This document shows positions 25,740-41,849 of a stretch of DNA of 64,000 bases, in pieces; the first letter of the stretch is position 1, and each line of letters opens with the position of its first letter. Both the position numbers and the translations under genes were made by a program. Below the pieces are notes generated by a model, which saw nothing but the letters and a program-made list of their open reading frames with translations, was not told where the DNA came from and made no database searches. Location: contig OZ059895.1 in the NCBI GenBank assembly GCA_964057225.1, positions 10,912,001-10,976,000 of the forward strand, written 5' to 3'. This stretch comes from Auanema rhodensis (Eukaryota; Nematoda; Chromadorea; Rhabditida; Rhabditidae).

Positions 25740-28700
25740 AACTTGCTGCCTTGGTTTGAGCTATCTAAGTGAAACGACTTGAAAAGTGAAAACATTTATT
25801 ACGGAAGAGATAAAATTGAAAATCAGCTGCATGGCGTACTTTCAACGTGGTATAGTTGTAAGCAAAAATATCTGATATTCAATGATTTACATACTTATCC
25901 TCGTTATAGTTTTTTTTCCAATTTCATGTTAGTTATGTAATTTTCCACGTTCCATCTGGTTCCTTCGATGATATCAAATCTTATGTGCTCCAAATACAAT
26001 AAATTAAAAAAGGTTTCACAGTTGTATAGTGTTTTAACAATGTTTGTTTCGATAGGAAATAGATAGAAACAGTAAAGTTGAGATGAAGGTTCATTAATTA
26101 CTGGTTTATAACTGTATTATAGAAATAAGATTGAAGATAACTTGCTGCCTTGGTTTGAGCTATCTAAGTGAAACGACTTGAAAAGTGAAAACATTTATTA
26201 CGGAAGAGATAAAATTGAAAATCAGCTGCATGGCGTACTTTCAACGTGGTATAGTTGTAAGCAAAAATATCTGATATTCAATGATTTACATACTTATCCT
26301 CGTTATAGTTTTTTTTCCAATTTCATGTTAGTTATGTAATTTTCCACGTTCCATCTGGTTCCTTCGATGATATCAAATCTTATGTGCTCCAAATACAATA
26401 AATTAAAAAAGGTTTCACAGTTGTATAAAGTTTTAACAATGTTTGTTTCGATAGGAAATAGATAGAAACAGTAAAGTTGAGATGAAGGTTCATTAATTAC
26501 TGGTTTATAACTGTAATATACGAATAAGATTGAAGATAATTTTCTGCCTTGGGTTGAGCTATCTAAGTGAAACGACTTGAAAAGTGAAAACATTTATTAC
26601 GGAAGAGATAAAATTGAAAATCAGCTGCATGGCGTACTTTGAACGTGGTATAGTTGTAAGCGAAAATATCTGGTATTCAATGATTTACATACTTATCCTC
26701 GTTATAGTATTTTTCCAATTTTATGTTAGTTATGTAATTTTCCACGTTGCATCTGGTTCCCTCGATGATATCAAATCTTATGTGCTCCAAATACAATAAT
26801 TTAAAAAAGGTTTCAAAGTTGTATAGTGTTTAAACAATGTTTGTTTCGATAGGAAAAAGATAGAAACAGTAAAGTTAAGATGAAGGTTCATTAATTACTG
26901 GTTTATAACTGTAATATACGAATAAGATTGAAGATAATTTTCTGCCTTGGGTTGAGCTATCTAAGTGAAACGACTTGAAAAGTGAAAACATTTATTACAA
27001 AAGAGTTAAAATCGAAAATCAGCGGCATGGCGTACTTTCAACGTGGTATGGTCCTAAGCGAAAATATCTGATATTCAATGATTGACATACTTATCCTCGT
27101 TATAGTTTTTTTTCCAATTTTATGTTAGTTATGTAATTTTCCACGTTCCATCTGGTTCCTTCGATGATATCAAATCTTATGTGCTCCAAATACAATAAAT
27201 TAAAAAAGGTTTCACAGTTGTATAAAGTTTTAACAATGTTTGTTTCGATAGGAAATAGATAGAAACAGTAAAGTTGAGATGAAGGTTCATTAATTACTGG
27301 TTTATAACTGTAATATACGAATAAGATTGAAGATAATTTTCTGCCTTGGGTTGAGCTATCTAAGTGAAACGACTTGAAAAGTGAAAACATTTATTACGGA
27401 AGAGATAAAATTGAAAATCAGCTGCATGGCGTACTTTGAACGTGGTATAGTTGTAAGCGAAAATATCTGGTATTCAATGATTTACATACTTATCCTCGTT
27501 ATAGTATTTTTCCAATTTTATGTTAGTTATGTAATTTTCCACGTTCCATCTGGTTCCTTCGATGATATCAAATCTTATGTGCTCCAAATACAATAAATTA
27601 AAAAAAGTTTCACAGTTGTATAAAGTTTTAACAATGTTTGTTTCGATAGGAAATAGATAGAAACAGTAAAGTTGAGATGAAGGTTCATTAATTACTGGTT
27701 TATAACTGTAATATACGAATAAGATTGAAGATAATTTTCTGCCTTGGGTTGAGCTATCTAAGTGAAACGACTTGAAAAGTGAAAACATTTATTACGGAAG
27801 AGATAAAATTGAAAATCAGCTGCATGGCGTGCTTTCAACGTGGTATAGTTGTAAGCGAAAATATCTGATATTCAATGATTAACATACTTATCCTCGTTAT
27901 AGTTTTTTTTCCAATTTTATGTTAGTTATGTAATTTTCCACGTTCCATCTGGTTCCTTCGATGATATCAAATCTTATGTGCTCCAAATACAATAAATTAA
28001 AAAAGGTTTCACAGTTGTATAAAGTTTTAACAATGTTTGTTTCGATAGGAAATAGATAGAAACAGTAAAGTTGAGATGAAGGTTCATTAATTACTGGTTT
28101 ATAACTGTAATATACGAATAAGATTGAAGATAATTTTCTGCCTTGGGTTGAGCTATCTAAGTGAAACGACTTGAAAAGTGAAAACATTTATTACGGAAGA
28201 GATAAAATTGAAAATCAGCTGCATGGCGTACTTTGAACGTGGTATAGTTGTAAGCGAAAATATCTGGTATTCAATGATTTACATACTTATCCTCGTTATA
28301 GTATTTTTCCAATTTTATGTTAGTTATGTAATTTTCCACGTTCCATCTGGTTCCTTCGATGATATCAAATCTTATGTGCTCCAAATACAATAAATTAAAA
28401 AAGGTTTCACAGTTGTATAAAGTTTCAACAATGTTTGTTTCGATAGGAAATAGATAGAAACAGTAAAGTTGAGATGAAGGTTCATTAATTACTGGTTTAT
28501 AACTGTAATATACGAATAAGATTGAAGATAATTTTCTGCCTTGGGTTGAGCTATCTAAGTGAAACGACTTGAAAAGTGAAAACATTTATTACAAAAGAGT
28601 TAAAATTGAAAATCAGCGGCATGGCGTACTTTCAACGTGGTATGGTCCTAAGCGAAAATATCTGATATTCAATGATTGACATACTTATCCTCGTTATAGT

Positions 28701-31700
28701 TTTTTCCAATTTCATGTTAGTTATGTAATTTTCCACGTTCCATCTGGATCCCTCGATGATATCAAATTTTATGTGCTCCAAATGCAAAAAATTAAAAAAT
28801 GTTTCACAGTTGTATAGTGTTTGAACAATGTTTGTTTTGATAGGAAATAGATAGAAACAGTGAAGTTGAGAGAAAGGTTCATTAACTACTGGTTTATAAC
28901 TGTAATATAGGAATAAGATTGAAGATAACTTGCTGCCTTGGTTTGAGCTATCTAAGTGAAACGACTTGAAAAGTGAAAACATTTATTACGGAAGAGATAA
29001 AATTGAAAATCAGCTGCATGGCGTGCTTTCAACGTGGTATAGTTGTAAGCGAAAATATCTGATATTCAATGATTAACATACTTATCCTCGTTATAGTTTT
29101 TTTTCCAATTTCATGTTAGTTATGTAATTTTCCACGTTCCATCTGGTTCCTTCGATGATATCAAATCTTATGTGCTCCAAATACAATAAATTAAAAAAGG
29201 TTTCACAGTTGTATAAAGTTTTAACAATGTTTGTTTCGATAGGAAATAGATAGAAACAGTAAAGTTGAGATGAAGGTTCATTAATTACTGGTTTATAACT
29301 GTAATATAGGAATAAGATTGAAGATAATTTTCTGCCTTGGGTTGAGCTACCTAAGTAAAACTACTTGAAAATCGGAAACATTTGTTACAGAAGAGATAAA
29401 ATTGAAAATCAGCTGCATGGCGTACTTTCAACGTGGTATAGTTGTAAGCAAAAATATCTGATATTCAATGATTTACATACTTATCCTCGTTATAGTTTAT
29501 TTCCAATTTCATGTTAGTTATGTAATTTTCCAAGTTCCATCTGGTTCCCTTGATGATATCAAATCTTATGTGCTCCAAATACAATAATTTAAAAAAGGTT
29601 TCAAAGTTGTATAGTGTTTAAACAATGTTTGTTTCGATAGGAAAAAGATAGAAACAGTAAAGTTAAGATGAAGGTTCAATAACTACTGGTTTATAACTGT
29701 AATATAGTAAAAAGATTGAAGATAACTTGCTGCCTTGGTTTGAGCTATCTAAGTGAAACGACTTGAAAAGTGAAAACATTTATTACGGAAGAGATAAAAT
29801 TGAAAATCAGCTGCATGGCGTACTTTCAACGTGGTATAGTTGTAAGCAAAAATATCTGATATTCAATGATTTACATACTTATCCTCGTTATAGTTTTTTT
29901 TCCAATTTCATGTTAGTTATGTAATTTTCCACGTTCCATCTGGTTCCTTCGATGATATCAAATCTTATGTGCTCCAAATACAATAAATTAAAAAAGGTTT
30001 CACAGTTGTATAGTGTTTTAACAATGTTTGTTTCGATAGGAAATAGATAGAAACAGTAAAGTTGAGATGAAGGTTCATTAATTACTGGTTTATAACTGTA
30101 TTATAGAAATAAGATTGAAGATAACTTGCTGCCTTGGTTTGAGCTATCTAAGTGAAACGACTTGAAAAGTGAAAACATTTATTACGGAAGAGATAAAATT
30201 GAAAATCAGCTGCATGGCGTACTTTCAACGTGGTATAGTTGTAAGCAAAAATATCTGATATTCAATGATTTACATACTTATCCTCGTTATAGTTTTTTTT
30301 CCAATTTCATGTTAGTTATGTAATTTTCCACGTTCCATCTGGTTCCTTCGATGATATCAAATCTTATGTGCTCCAAATACAATAAATTAAAAAAGGTTTC
30401 ACAGTTGTATAAAGTTTTAACAATGTTTGTTTCGATAGGAAATAGATAGAAACAGTAAAGTTGAGATGAAGGTTCATTAATTACTGGTTTATAACTGTAA
30501 TATACGAATAAGATTGAAGATAATTTTCTGCCTTGGGTTGAGCTATCTAAGTGAAACGACTTGAAAAGTGAAAACATTTATTACGGAAGAGATAAAATTG
30601 AAAATCAGCTGCATGGCGTACTTTGAACGTGGTATAGTTGTAAGCGAAAATATCTGGTATTCAATGATTTACATACTTATCCTCGTTATAGTATTTTTCC
30701 AATTTTATGTTAGTTATGTAATTTTCCACGTTGCATCTGGTTCCCTCGATGATATCAAATCTTATGTGCTCCAAATACAATAATTTAAAAAAGGTTTCAA
30801 AGTTGTATAGTGTTTAAACAATGTTTGTTTCGATAGGAAAAAGATAGAAACAGTAAAGTTAAGATGAAGGTTCATTAATTACTGGTTTATAACTGTAATA
30901 TACGAATAAGATTGAAGATAATTTTCTGCCTTGGGTTGAGCTATCTAAGTGAAACGACTTGAAAAGTGAAAACATTTATTACAAAAGAGTTAAAATCGAA
31001 AATCAGCGGCATGGCGTACTTTCAACGTGGTATGGTCCTAAGCGAAAATATCTGATATTCAATGATTGACATACTTATCCTCGTTATAGTTTTTTTTCCA
31101 ATTTTATGTTAGTTATGTAATTTTCCACGTTCCATCTGGTTCCTTCGATGATATCAAATCTTATGTGCTCCAAATACAATAAATTAAAAAAGGTTTCACA
31201 GTTGTATAAAGTTTTAACAATGTTTGTTTCGATAGGAAATAGATAGAAACAGTAAAGTTGAGATGAAGGTTCATTAATTACTGGTTTATAACTGTAATAT
31301 ACGAATAAGATTGAAGATAATTTTCTGCCTTGGGTTGAGCTATCTAAGTGAAACGACTTGAAAAGTGAAAACATTTATTACGGAAGAGATAAAATTGAAA
31401 ATCAGCTGCATGGCGTACTTTGAACGTGGTATAGTTGTAAGCGAAAATATCTGGTATTCAATGATTTACATACTTATCCTCGTTATAGTATTTTTCCAAT
31501 TTTATGTTAGTTATGTAATTTTCCACGTTCCATCTGGTTCCTTCGATGATATCAAATCTTATGTGCTCCAAATACAATAAATTAAAAAAGGTTTCACAGT
31601 TGTATAAAGTTTTAACAATGTTTGTTTCGATAGGAAATAGATAGAAACAGTAAAGTTGAGATGAAGGTTCATTAATTACTGGTTTATAACTGTAATATAC

Positions 31701-33707
31701 GAATAAGATTGAAGATAATTTTCTGCCTTGGGTTGAGCTATCTAAGTGAAACGACTTGAAAAGTGAAAACATTTATTACGGAAGAGATAAAATTGAAAAT
31801 CAGCTGCATGGCGTGCTTTCAACGTGGTATAGTTGTAAGCGAAAATATCTGATATTCAATGATTAACATACTTATCCTCGTTATAGTTTTTTTTCCAATT
31901 TTATGTTAGTTATGTAATTTTCCACGTTCCATCTGGTTCCTTCGATGATATCAAATCTTATGTGCTCCAAATACAATAAATTAAAAAAGGTTTCACAGTT
32001 GTATAAAGTTTTAACAATGTTTGTTTCGATAGGAAATAGATAGAAACAGTAAAGTTGAGATGAAGGTTCATTAATTACTGGTTTATAACTGTAATATACG
32101 AATAAGATTGAAGATAATTTTCTGCCTTGGGTTGAGCTATCTAAGTGAAACGACTTGAAAAGTGAAAACATTTATTACGGAAGAGATAAAATTGAAAATC
32201 AGCTGCATGGCGTACTTTGAACGTGGTATAGTTGTAAGCGAAAATATCTGGTATTCAATGATTTACATACTTATCCTCGTTATAGTATTTTTCCAATTTT
32301 ATGTTAGTTATGTAATTTTCCACGTTCCATCTGGTTCCTTCGATGATATCAAATCTTATGTGCTCCAAATACAATAAATTAAAAAAGGTTTCACAGTTGT
32401 ATAAAGTTTTAACAATGTTTGTTTCGATAGGAAATAGATAGAAACAGTAAAGTTGAGATGAAGGTTCATTAATTACTGGTTTATAACTGTAATATACGAA
32501 TAAGATTGAAGATAATTTTCTGCCTTGGGTTGAGCTATCTAAGTGAAACGACTTGAAAAGTGAAAACATTTATTACAAAAGAGTTAAAATTGAAAATCAG
32601 CGGCATGGCGTACTTTCAACGTGGTATGGTCCTAAGCGAAAATATCTGATATTCAATGATTGACATACTTATCCTCGTTATAGTTTTTTCCAATTTCATG
32701 TTAGTTATGTAATTTTCCACGTTCCATCTGGATCCCTCGATGATATCAAATTTTATGTGCTCCAAATGCAAAAAATTAAAAAATGTTTCACAGTTGTATA
32801 GTGTTTGAACAATGTTTGTTTTGATAGGAAATAGATAGAAACAGTGAAGTTGAGAGAAAGGTTCATTAACTACTGGTTTATAACTGTAATATAGGAATAA
32901 GATTGAAGATAACTTGCTGCCTTGGTTTGAGCTATCTAAGTGAAACGACTTGAAAAGTGAAAACATTTATTACGGAAGAGATAAAATTGAAAATCAGCTG
33001 CATGGCGTGCTTTCAACGTGTTATAGTTGTAAGCGAAAATATCTGATATTCAATGATTAACATACTTATCCTCGTTATAGTTTTTTTTCCAATTTCATGT
33101 TAGTTATGTAATTTTCCACGTTCCATCTGGTTCCTTCGATGATATCAAATCTTATGTGCTCCAAATACAATAAATTAAAAAAGGTTTCACAGTTGTATAA
33201 AGTTTTAACAATGTTTGTTTCGATAGGAAATAGATAGAAACAGTAAAGTTGAGATGAAGGTTCATTAATTACTGGTTTATAACTGTAATATAGGAATAAG
33301 ATTGAAGATAATTTTCTGCCTTGGGTTGAGCTACCTAAGTAAAACTACTTGAAAATCGGAAACATTTGTTACAGAAGAGATAAAATTGAAAATCAGCTGC
33401 ATGGCGTACTTTCAACGTGGTATAGTTGTAAGCAAAAATATCTGATATTCAATGATTTACATACTTATCCTCGTTATAGTTTATTTCCAATTTCATGTTA
33501 GTTATGTAATTTTCCAAGTTCCATCTGGTTCCCTTGATGATATCAAATCTTATGTGCTCCAAATACAATAATTTAAAAAAGGTTTCAAAGTTGTATAGTG
33601 TTTAAACAATGTTTGTTTCGATAGGAAAAAGATAGAAACAGTAAAGTTAAGATGAAGGTTCAATAACTACTGGTTTATAACTGTAATATAGTAAAAAGAT
33701 TGAAGAT
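25740..33707 (-). repeat. Higher-order repeat: two copies of a 3,984-bp block (10 monomers)
   Basis: Sequence from about 25740 to 29723 recurs at +3984 with nearly all monomer-specific variants in the same order: 26303 pairs with 30287, 27100 with 31084, 27897 with 31881, and 28632 with 32616. Block boundaries are approximate. Confidence 0.85.
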
Positions 33708-36700
33708 AACTTGCTGCCTTGGTTTGAGCTATCTAAGTGAAACGACTTGAAAAGTGAAAACATTTATTACGGAAGAGATAAAATTGAAAATCAGCTGCAT
33801 GGCGTACTTTGAACGTGGTATAGTTGTAAGCGAAAATATCTGATATTCAATGATTTACATACTTATCCTCGTTATAGTATTTTTCCAATTTTATGTTAGT
33901 TATGTAATTTTCCACGTTGCATCTGGTTCCCTCGATGATATCAAATCTTATGTGCTCCAAATACAATAATTTAAAAAAGGTTTCAAAGTTGTATAGTGTT
34001 TAAACAATGTTTGTTTCGATAGGAAAAAGATAGAAACAGTAAAGTTAAGATGAAGGTTCATTAACTACTGGTTTATAACTGTAATATAGTAAAAAGATTG
34101 AAGATAACTTGCTGCCTTGGTTTGAGCTATCTAAGTGAAACGACTTGAAAAGTGAAAACATTTATTACGGAAGAGATAAAATTGAAAATCAGCTGCATGG
34201 CGTACTTTGAACGTGGTATAGTTGTAAGCGAAAATATCTGATATTCAATGATTTACATACTTATCCTCGTTATAGTATTTTTCCAATTTTATGTTAGTTA
34301 TGTAATTTTCCACGTTGCATCTGGTTCCCTCGATGATATCAAATCTTATGTGCTCCAAATACAATAAATTGAAAAAGGTTTCACAGTTGTATAGTGTTTA
34401 AACAATGTTTGTTCCGATAGGAAATAGATAGAAACAGTAAAGTTAAAATGAAGGTTCATTAACTACTGGTTTATAACTGTAATATAGGAATAAGATTGAA
34501 GATAACTTGCTGCCTTTGTTTGAGCTATCTAAGTGAAACGACTTGAAAAGTGAAAACATTTATTACGGAAGAGATAAAATTGAAAATCAGCTGCATGGCG
34601 TGCTTTCAACGTGGTATAGTTGTAAGCGAAAATATCTGATATTCAATGATTAACATACTTATCCTCGTTATAGTTTTTTTTCCAATTTCATGTTAGTTAT
34701 GTAATTTTCCACGTTCCATCTGGTTCCTTTGATGATATCAAATCTTATGTGCTCCAAATACAATAAATTAAAAAAGGTTTCACAGTTGTATAGTGTTTTA
34801 ACAATGTTTGTTTCGATAGGAAATAGATAGAAACAGTAAAGTTGAGATGAAGGTTCATTAATTACTGGTTTATAACTGTAATATAGGAATAAGATTGAAG
34901 ATAATTTTCTGCCTTGGGTTGAGCTACCTAAGTAAAGCTACTTGAAAATCGGAAACATTTGTTACAGAAGAGATAAAATTGAAAATCAGCTGCATGGCGT
35001 ACTTTCAACGTGGTATAGTTGTAAGCAAAAATATCTGATATTCAATGATTTACATACTTATCCTCGTTATAGTTTTTTTCCAATTTCATGTTAGTTATGT
35101 AACTTTCCAAGTTCCATCTGGTTCCCTTGATGATATCAAATCTTATGTGCTCCAAATACAATAATTTAAAAAAGGTTTCAAAGTTGTATAGTGTTTAAAC
35201 AATGTTTGTTTCGATAGGAAAAAGATAGAAACAGTAAAGTTAAGATGAAGGTTCATTAACTACTGGTTTATAACTGTAATATAGAAAAAAGATTGAAGAT
35301 AACTTGCTGCCTTGGTTTGAGCTATCTAAGTGAAACGACTTGAAAAGTGAAAACATTTATTACGGAAGAGATAAAATTGAAAATCAGCTGCATGGCGTAC
35401 TTTGAACGTGGTATAATTGTAAGCGAAAATATCTGATATTCAATGATTTACATACTTATCCTCGTTATAGTATTTTTCCAATTTTATGTTAGTTATGTAA
35501 TTTTCCACGTTGCATCTGGTTCCCTCAATGATATCAAATCTTATGTGCTCCAAATACAATAAATTGAAAAAGGTTTCACAGTTGTATAGTGTTTAAACAA
35601 TGTTTGTTTCGATAGTAAATAGATAGAAACAGTAAAGTTAAAATGAAGATTCATTAACTACTGGTTTATAACTGTAATATAGGAATAAGATTGAAGATAA
35701 TTTTCTGCCTTGGGTTGAGCTACCTAAGTAAAACTACTTGAAAATCGGAAACATTTGTTACAGAAGAGATAAAATTGAAAATCAGCTGCATGGCGTGCTT
35801 TCAACGTGGTATAGTTGTAAGCAAAAATATCTGATATTCAATGATTAACATACTTATCCTCGTTATAGTTTTTTTTCCAATTTCATGTTAGTTATGTAAT
35901 TTTCCACGTTCCATCTGGTTCCTTCGATGATATCAAATCTTATGTGCTCCAAATACAAAAAATTAAAAAAGGTTTCACAGTTGTATAGTGTTTTAACAAT
36001 GTTTGTTTCGATAGGAAATAGATAGAAACAGTAAAGTTGAGATGAAGGTTTATTAATTACTGGTTTATAACTGTAATGTAGAAATAAGATTAAAGATAAT
36101 TTGCTGCCTTGGGTTGCGCTATCTAAGTAAAACTACTTGACAATCGGAAACATTTGTTACAGAAGAGATAAAATTGAAAATGAGCTGCATGGCGTACTTT
36201 GAACGTGGTATAGTTGAAAGCGAAAATATCTGATATTCAATGATTTACATACTTATCCTCGTTATAGTATTTTTCTAATTTCATGTTAGTTATGTAACTT
36301 TCCACGTGCCATCTGGTTCCTTCGATGATATCAAAGCTTATGTGCTCCAAATACAATAAATCAAAAAAGGGTTTCACAGTTGTATAGTGTTTTAACAATG
36401 TTTGTTTCGATAGGAAATAGATAGAAACAGTAAAGTTGAGATGAAGGTTCATTAATTACTGGTTTATAACTGTAATATAGGAATAAGATTGAAGATAATT
36501 TTCTGCCTTGGGTTGAGCTTCCTAAGTAAAACTACTTGAAAATCGGAAACATTTGTTACAGAAGAGATAAAATTGAAAATCAGCTGCATGGCGTACTTTC
36601 AACGTGGTATAGTTGTAAGCAAAAATATCTGATATTCAATGATTTACATACTTATCCTCGTTATAGTTTTTTTCCAATTTCATGTTAGTTATGTAACTTT

Positions 36701-39700
36701 CCAAGTTCCATCTGGTTCCCTTGATGATATCAAATCTTATGTGCTCCAAATACAATAATTTAAAAAAGGTTTCAAAGTTGTATAGTGTTTAAACAATGTT
36801 TGTTTCGATAGGAAAAAGATAGAAACAGTAAAGTTAAGATGAAGGTTCAATAACTACTGGTTTATAACTGTAATATAGAAAAAAGATTGAAGATAACTTG
36901 CTGCCTTGGTTTGAGCTATCTAAGTGAAACGACTTGAAAAGTGAAAACATTTATTACGGAAGAGATAAAATTGAAAATCAGCTGCATGGCGTACTTTGAA
37001 CGCGGTATAGTTGTAAGCGAAAATATCTGATATTCAATGATTTACATACTTATCCTCGTTATAGTATTTTTCCAATTTTATGTTAGTTATGTAATTTTCC
37101 ACGTTGCATCTGGTTCCCTCGATGATATCAAATCTTATGTGCTCCAAATACAATAAATTGAAAAAGGTTTCACAGTTGTATAGTGTTTAAACAATGTTTG
37201 TTTCGATAGGAAATAGATAGAAACAGTAAAGTTAAAATGAAGGTTCATTAACTACTGGTTTATAACTGTAATATAGGAATAAGATTGAAGATAATTTTCT
37301 GCCTTGGGTTGAGCTACCTAAGTAAAACTACTTGAAAATCGGAAACATTTGTTACAGAAGAGATAAAATTGAAAATCAGCTGCATGGCGTGCTTTCAACG
37401 TGGTATAGTTGTAAGCGAAAATATCTGATATTCAATGATTAACATACTTATCCTCGTTATAGTTTTTTTTCCAATTTCATGTTAGTTATGTAATTTTCCA
37501 CGTTCCATCTGGTTTCTTCGATGATATCAAATCTTATGTGCTCCAAATACAATAAATTAAAAAAGGTTTCACAGTTGTATAGTGTTTTAACAATGTTTGT
37601 TTCGATAAGAAATAGATAGAAACAGTAAAGTTGAGATGAAGGTTTATTAATTACTGGTTTATAACTGTAATGTAGAAATAAGATTAAAGATAATTTGCTG
37701 CCTTGGGTTGCGCTATCTAAGTAAAACTACTTGACAATCGGAAACATTTGTTACAGAAGAGATAAAATTGAAAATCAGCTGCATGGCGTACTTTGAACGT
37801 GGTATAGTTGAAAGCGAAAATATCTGATATTCAATGATTTACATACTTATCCTCGTTATAGTATTTTTCCAATTTCATGTTAGTTATGTAACTTTCCACG
37901 TGCCATCTGGTTCCTTCGATGATATCAAAGCTTATGTGCTCCAAATACAATAAATCAAAAAAGGGTTTCACAGTAGTATAGTGTTTTAACAATGTTTGTT
38001 TTGATAGGAAATAGATAGAAACAGTAAAGTTAAGATGAAGGTTCATTAACTACTGGTTTATGACTGTAATATAGAAATAAGATTGAAGATAATTTGCTGC
38101 CTCCGGTTGAGCTATCTAAGTAAATCTACTTGAAAAGTGAAAAAATTTGTTACGGAAGAGATAAAATTGAAAATCAGCTGCATGTCGTACTTTCAACGTG
38201 GTATAGTTGAAAGCGAAAATATCTGATTTTCAATGATTTACATACTTATCCTCGTTATAGTTTTTTTCCAATTTCATGTTAGTTATGTAACTTTCCACAT
38301 TCCATCTGGTTCCCTCGATGATATCAAAGCTTATGTGCTCCAAATACAATAAATCAAAAAAGGGTTTCACAGTTGTATAGTGTTTAAACAATGTTTGTTT
38401 CGATAGGAAATAGATAAAAAAAGTAAAGTTAAGATGAAGGTTCATTAACTACTGGTTTATGACTGTAATAAAGAAATAAGATTGAAGATAATTTGCTCCC
38501 TCCGGTTGAGCTATCTAAGTAAATCTACTTGAAAAGTGAAACCATTTGTTACGGAAGAGATAAAATTGAAAATCAGCTGCATGGCGTACTTTCAACGTGG
38601 TATAGTTGTAAGCAAAAATATCTGATATTCAATGATTTACATACTTATCCTCGTTATAGTTTTTTTCCAATTTCATGTTAGTTATGTAATTTTCCAAGTT
38701 CCATCTGATTACCTTGATGATATCAAATCTTATGTGCTCCAAATACAATAAATTGAAAAAGGTTTCAAATATGTATAGTGTTTAAACAATGTTTGTTTCG
38801 ATAGGAAAAAGATAGAAACAGTAAAGTTAAGATGAAGGTTCATTGACTACTGGTTTATAACTGTAATAGAGAAAAAAGATTGAAGATAACTTGCTGCCTT
38901 GGTTTGAGCTATCTAAGTGAAACGACTTGAAAAGTGAAAACATTTGTTACGGAAGAGATAAAATTGAAAATCAGCTGCATGGCGTGCTTTCAACGTGGTA
39001 TAGTTGTGAGCAAAAATATCTGAGATTCAATGATTTACATACTTATCCTCGTTATAGTTTTTTTCCAATTTCATGTTAGTTATGTAATTTTCCACGTGCC
39101 ATCTGGTTCCCTTGATGATATCAAATCTTATGTGCTCCAAATACAACAAATTAAAAAAGGTTTCACAGTTGTATAGTGTTCAAACAATGTTTGTTTTGAT
39201 AGGAAGTAGATAGAAACAGTGAAGTTAAAAAGAAGGTTTATTAACTACTGGTTTATAACTGTATTATAGCAATAAGATTGAATATAATTTGCTGCTTTGG
39301 GTTGAGCTATCTAAGTGAAACTACTTGAAAAGTGAAAAAATTTGTTACGGAAGAGATAAAATTGAAAATCAGCTGCATGACATACTTTCAACGTGGTATA
39401 GTTGAAAGCGAAAATATCTGATTTTCAATGATTTACATACTTATCCTCGTTATAGTTTTCTTCCAATTTCATGTTAGTTATGTAACTTTCCACGTTCCAT
39501 CTCGTTTCCTCGATGATATCAAAGCTTATGTGCTCCAAATACAATAAATAAAAAAAGGGTTTCACAGTTGTATAGTGTTTAAACAATGTTTGTTTCGATA
39601 GGAAATAGATAAAAACAGTAAAGTTAAGATGAAGGTTCATTAACTACTGGTTTATGACTGTAATATAGAAATAAGATTGAAGATAATTTGCTGCCTCCGG

Positions 39701-41849
39701 TTGAGCTATCTAAGTAAATCTACTTGAAAAGTGAAACCATTTGTTACGGAAGAGATAAAATTGAAAATCAGCTGCATGTCGTACTTTCAACGTGGTATAG
39801 TTGAAAGCGAAAATATCTGATTTTCAATGATTTACATACTTATCCTCGTTATAGTTTTTTTCCAATTTCATGTTAGTTATGTAACTTTCCACGTTCCATC
39901 TGGTTCCCTCGATGATATCAAAGCTTATGTGCTCCAAATACAATAAATCAAAAAAAGTTTTACAGTTGTTCAGTGTTTAAACAATGTTTGTTTTGATAAG
40001 AAATAGATAGAAACAGTAAAGTTGAGAGAAAAGTTCATTTACTGCTGGTTTTTAACTGTAAAATAAAAAAAAGATTGAAGATACTTTGCTGCCTTGGGTT
40101 GAGCTATCTAAGTAAATCTACTTTAAAAGTGAAAACATTTGTTACGGAAGAGATAAAATTGAAAATCAGCTGCATGGCGTACTTTTAACGTGGTATAGTT
40201 GTAAGCGAAAATATCTGGTATTCAATGATTTACATACTTATCCTCGTTATAGTTTTTTTTCCAATTTCCTGTTAGTTATGTAATTTTCGACGTTTCATCT
40301 GGATCCCTCGATGATAGCAATTCTTATAAGCTCCAAATACAATAAATTGAAAAAGGTTTCAAAGTTGTATAGTGTTTAAACAATGTTTGTTTCGATAGGA
40401 AAAACATAGAAACAGTAAAGTTAAGATGAAGGTTCATTGACTACTGGTTTATAACTGTATTATAGCAATAAGATTGAATATAATTTGCTGCTTTGGGTTG
40501 AGCTATCTAAGTGAAACTACTTGAAAAGTGAAAAAATTTGTTACGGAAGAGATAAAATTGAAAATCAGCTGCATGACATACTTTCAACGTGGTATAGTTG
40601 AGAGCGAAAATATCTGATTTTCAATGATTTACATACTTATCCTCGTTATAGTTTTCTTCCAATTTCATGTTAGTTATGTAACTTTCCACGTTCCATCTCG
40701 TTTCCTCGATGATATCAAAGCTTATGTGCTCCAAATACAATAAATAAAAAAAGGGTTTCACAGTTGTATAGTGTTTAAACAATGTTTGTTTCGATAGGAA
40801 ATAGATAAAAACAGTAAAGTTAAGATGAAGGTTCATTAACTACTGGTTTATGACTGTAATATAGAAATAAGATTGAAGATAATTTGCTGCCTCCGGTTGA
40901 GCTATCTAAGTAAATCTACTTGAAAAGTGAAAACATTTGTTACGGAAGAGATAAAATTGAAAATCAGCTGCATGTCGTACTTTCAACGTGGTATAGTTGA
41001 AAGCGAAAATATCTGATTTTCAATGATTTACATACTTATCCTCGTTATAGTTTTTTTCCAATTTCATGTTAGTTATGTAACTTTCCACGTTCCATCTGGT
41101 TCCCCCGATGATATCGAAGCTTATGTGCTCCAAATACAATAAATCAAAAAAAGTTTTACAGTTGTTCAGTGTTTAAACAATGTTTGTTTTGATAAGAAAT
41201 AGATAGAAACAGTAAAGTTGAGAGAAAAGTTCATTTACTGCTGGTTTATAACTGTAAAATAAAAAAAAGATTGAAGATACTTTGCTGCCTTGGGTTGAGC
41301 TATCTAAGTAAATCTACTTGAAAAGTGAAAACATTTGTTACGGAAGAGATAAAATTGAAAATCAGCTGCATGGCGTACTTTTAACGTGGTATAGTTGTAA
41401 GCGAAAATATCTGGTATTCAATGATTTACATACTTATCCTCGTTATAGTTTTTTTTCCAATTTCCTGTTAGTTATGTAATTTTCGACGTTTCATCTGGAT
41501 CCCTCGATGATAGCAATTCTTATAAGCTCCAAATACAATAAATTAAAAAAGGTTTCACAGTTGTATAGTGTTTAAACAATGTTTGTTTCGATAGGGAATA
41601 GATACAAACAGTAAAGTTAAAATGAAGGTTCATTAACTACTGGTTTATAACTGTAATATAGAAATAAGATTGAAGATAATTTGCTTCCTTGGGTTGAGCT
41701 ATCTAAGTAAAACTACTTAAAAAGTGAAAACAATTGTTACGGAAGAGATAAAATTGAAAATCAGCTGCATGGCGTACTTTGAACGTGGTATAGTTGTAAG
41801 CGAAAATATCTGATATTCAATGATTTACATACTTATCCTCGTTATAGTT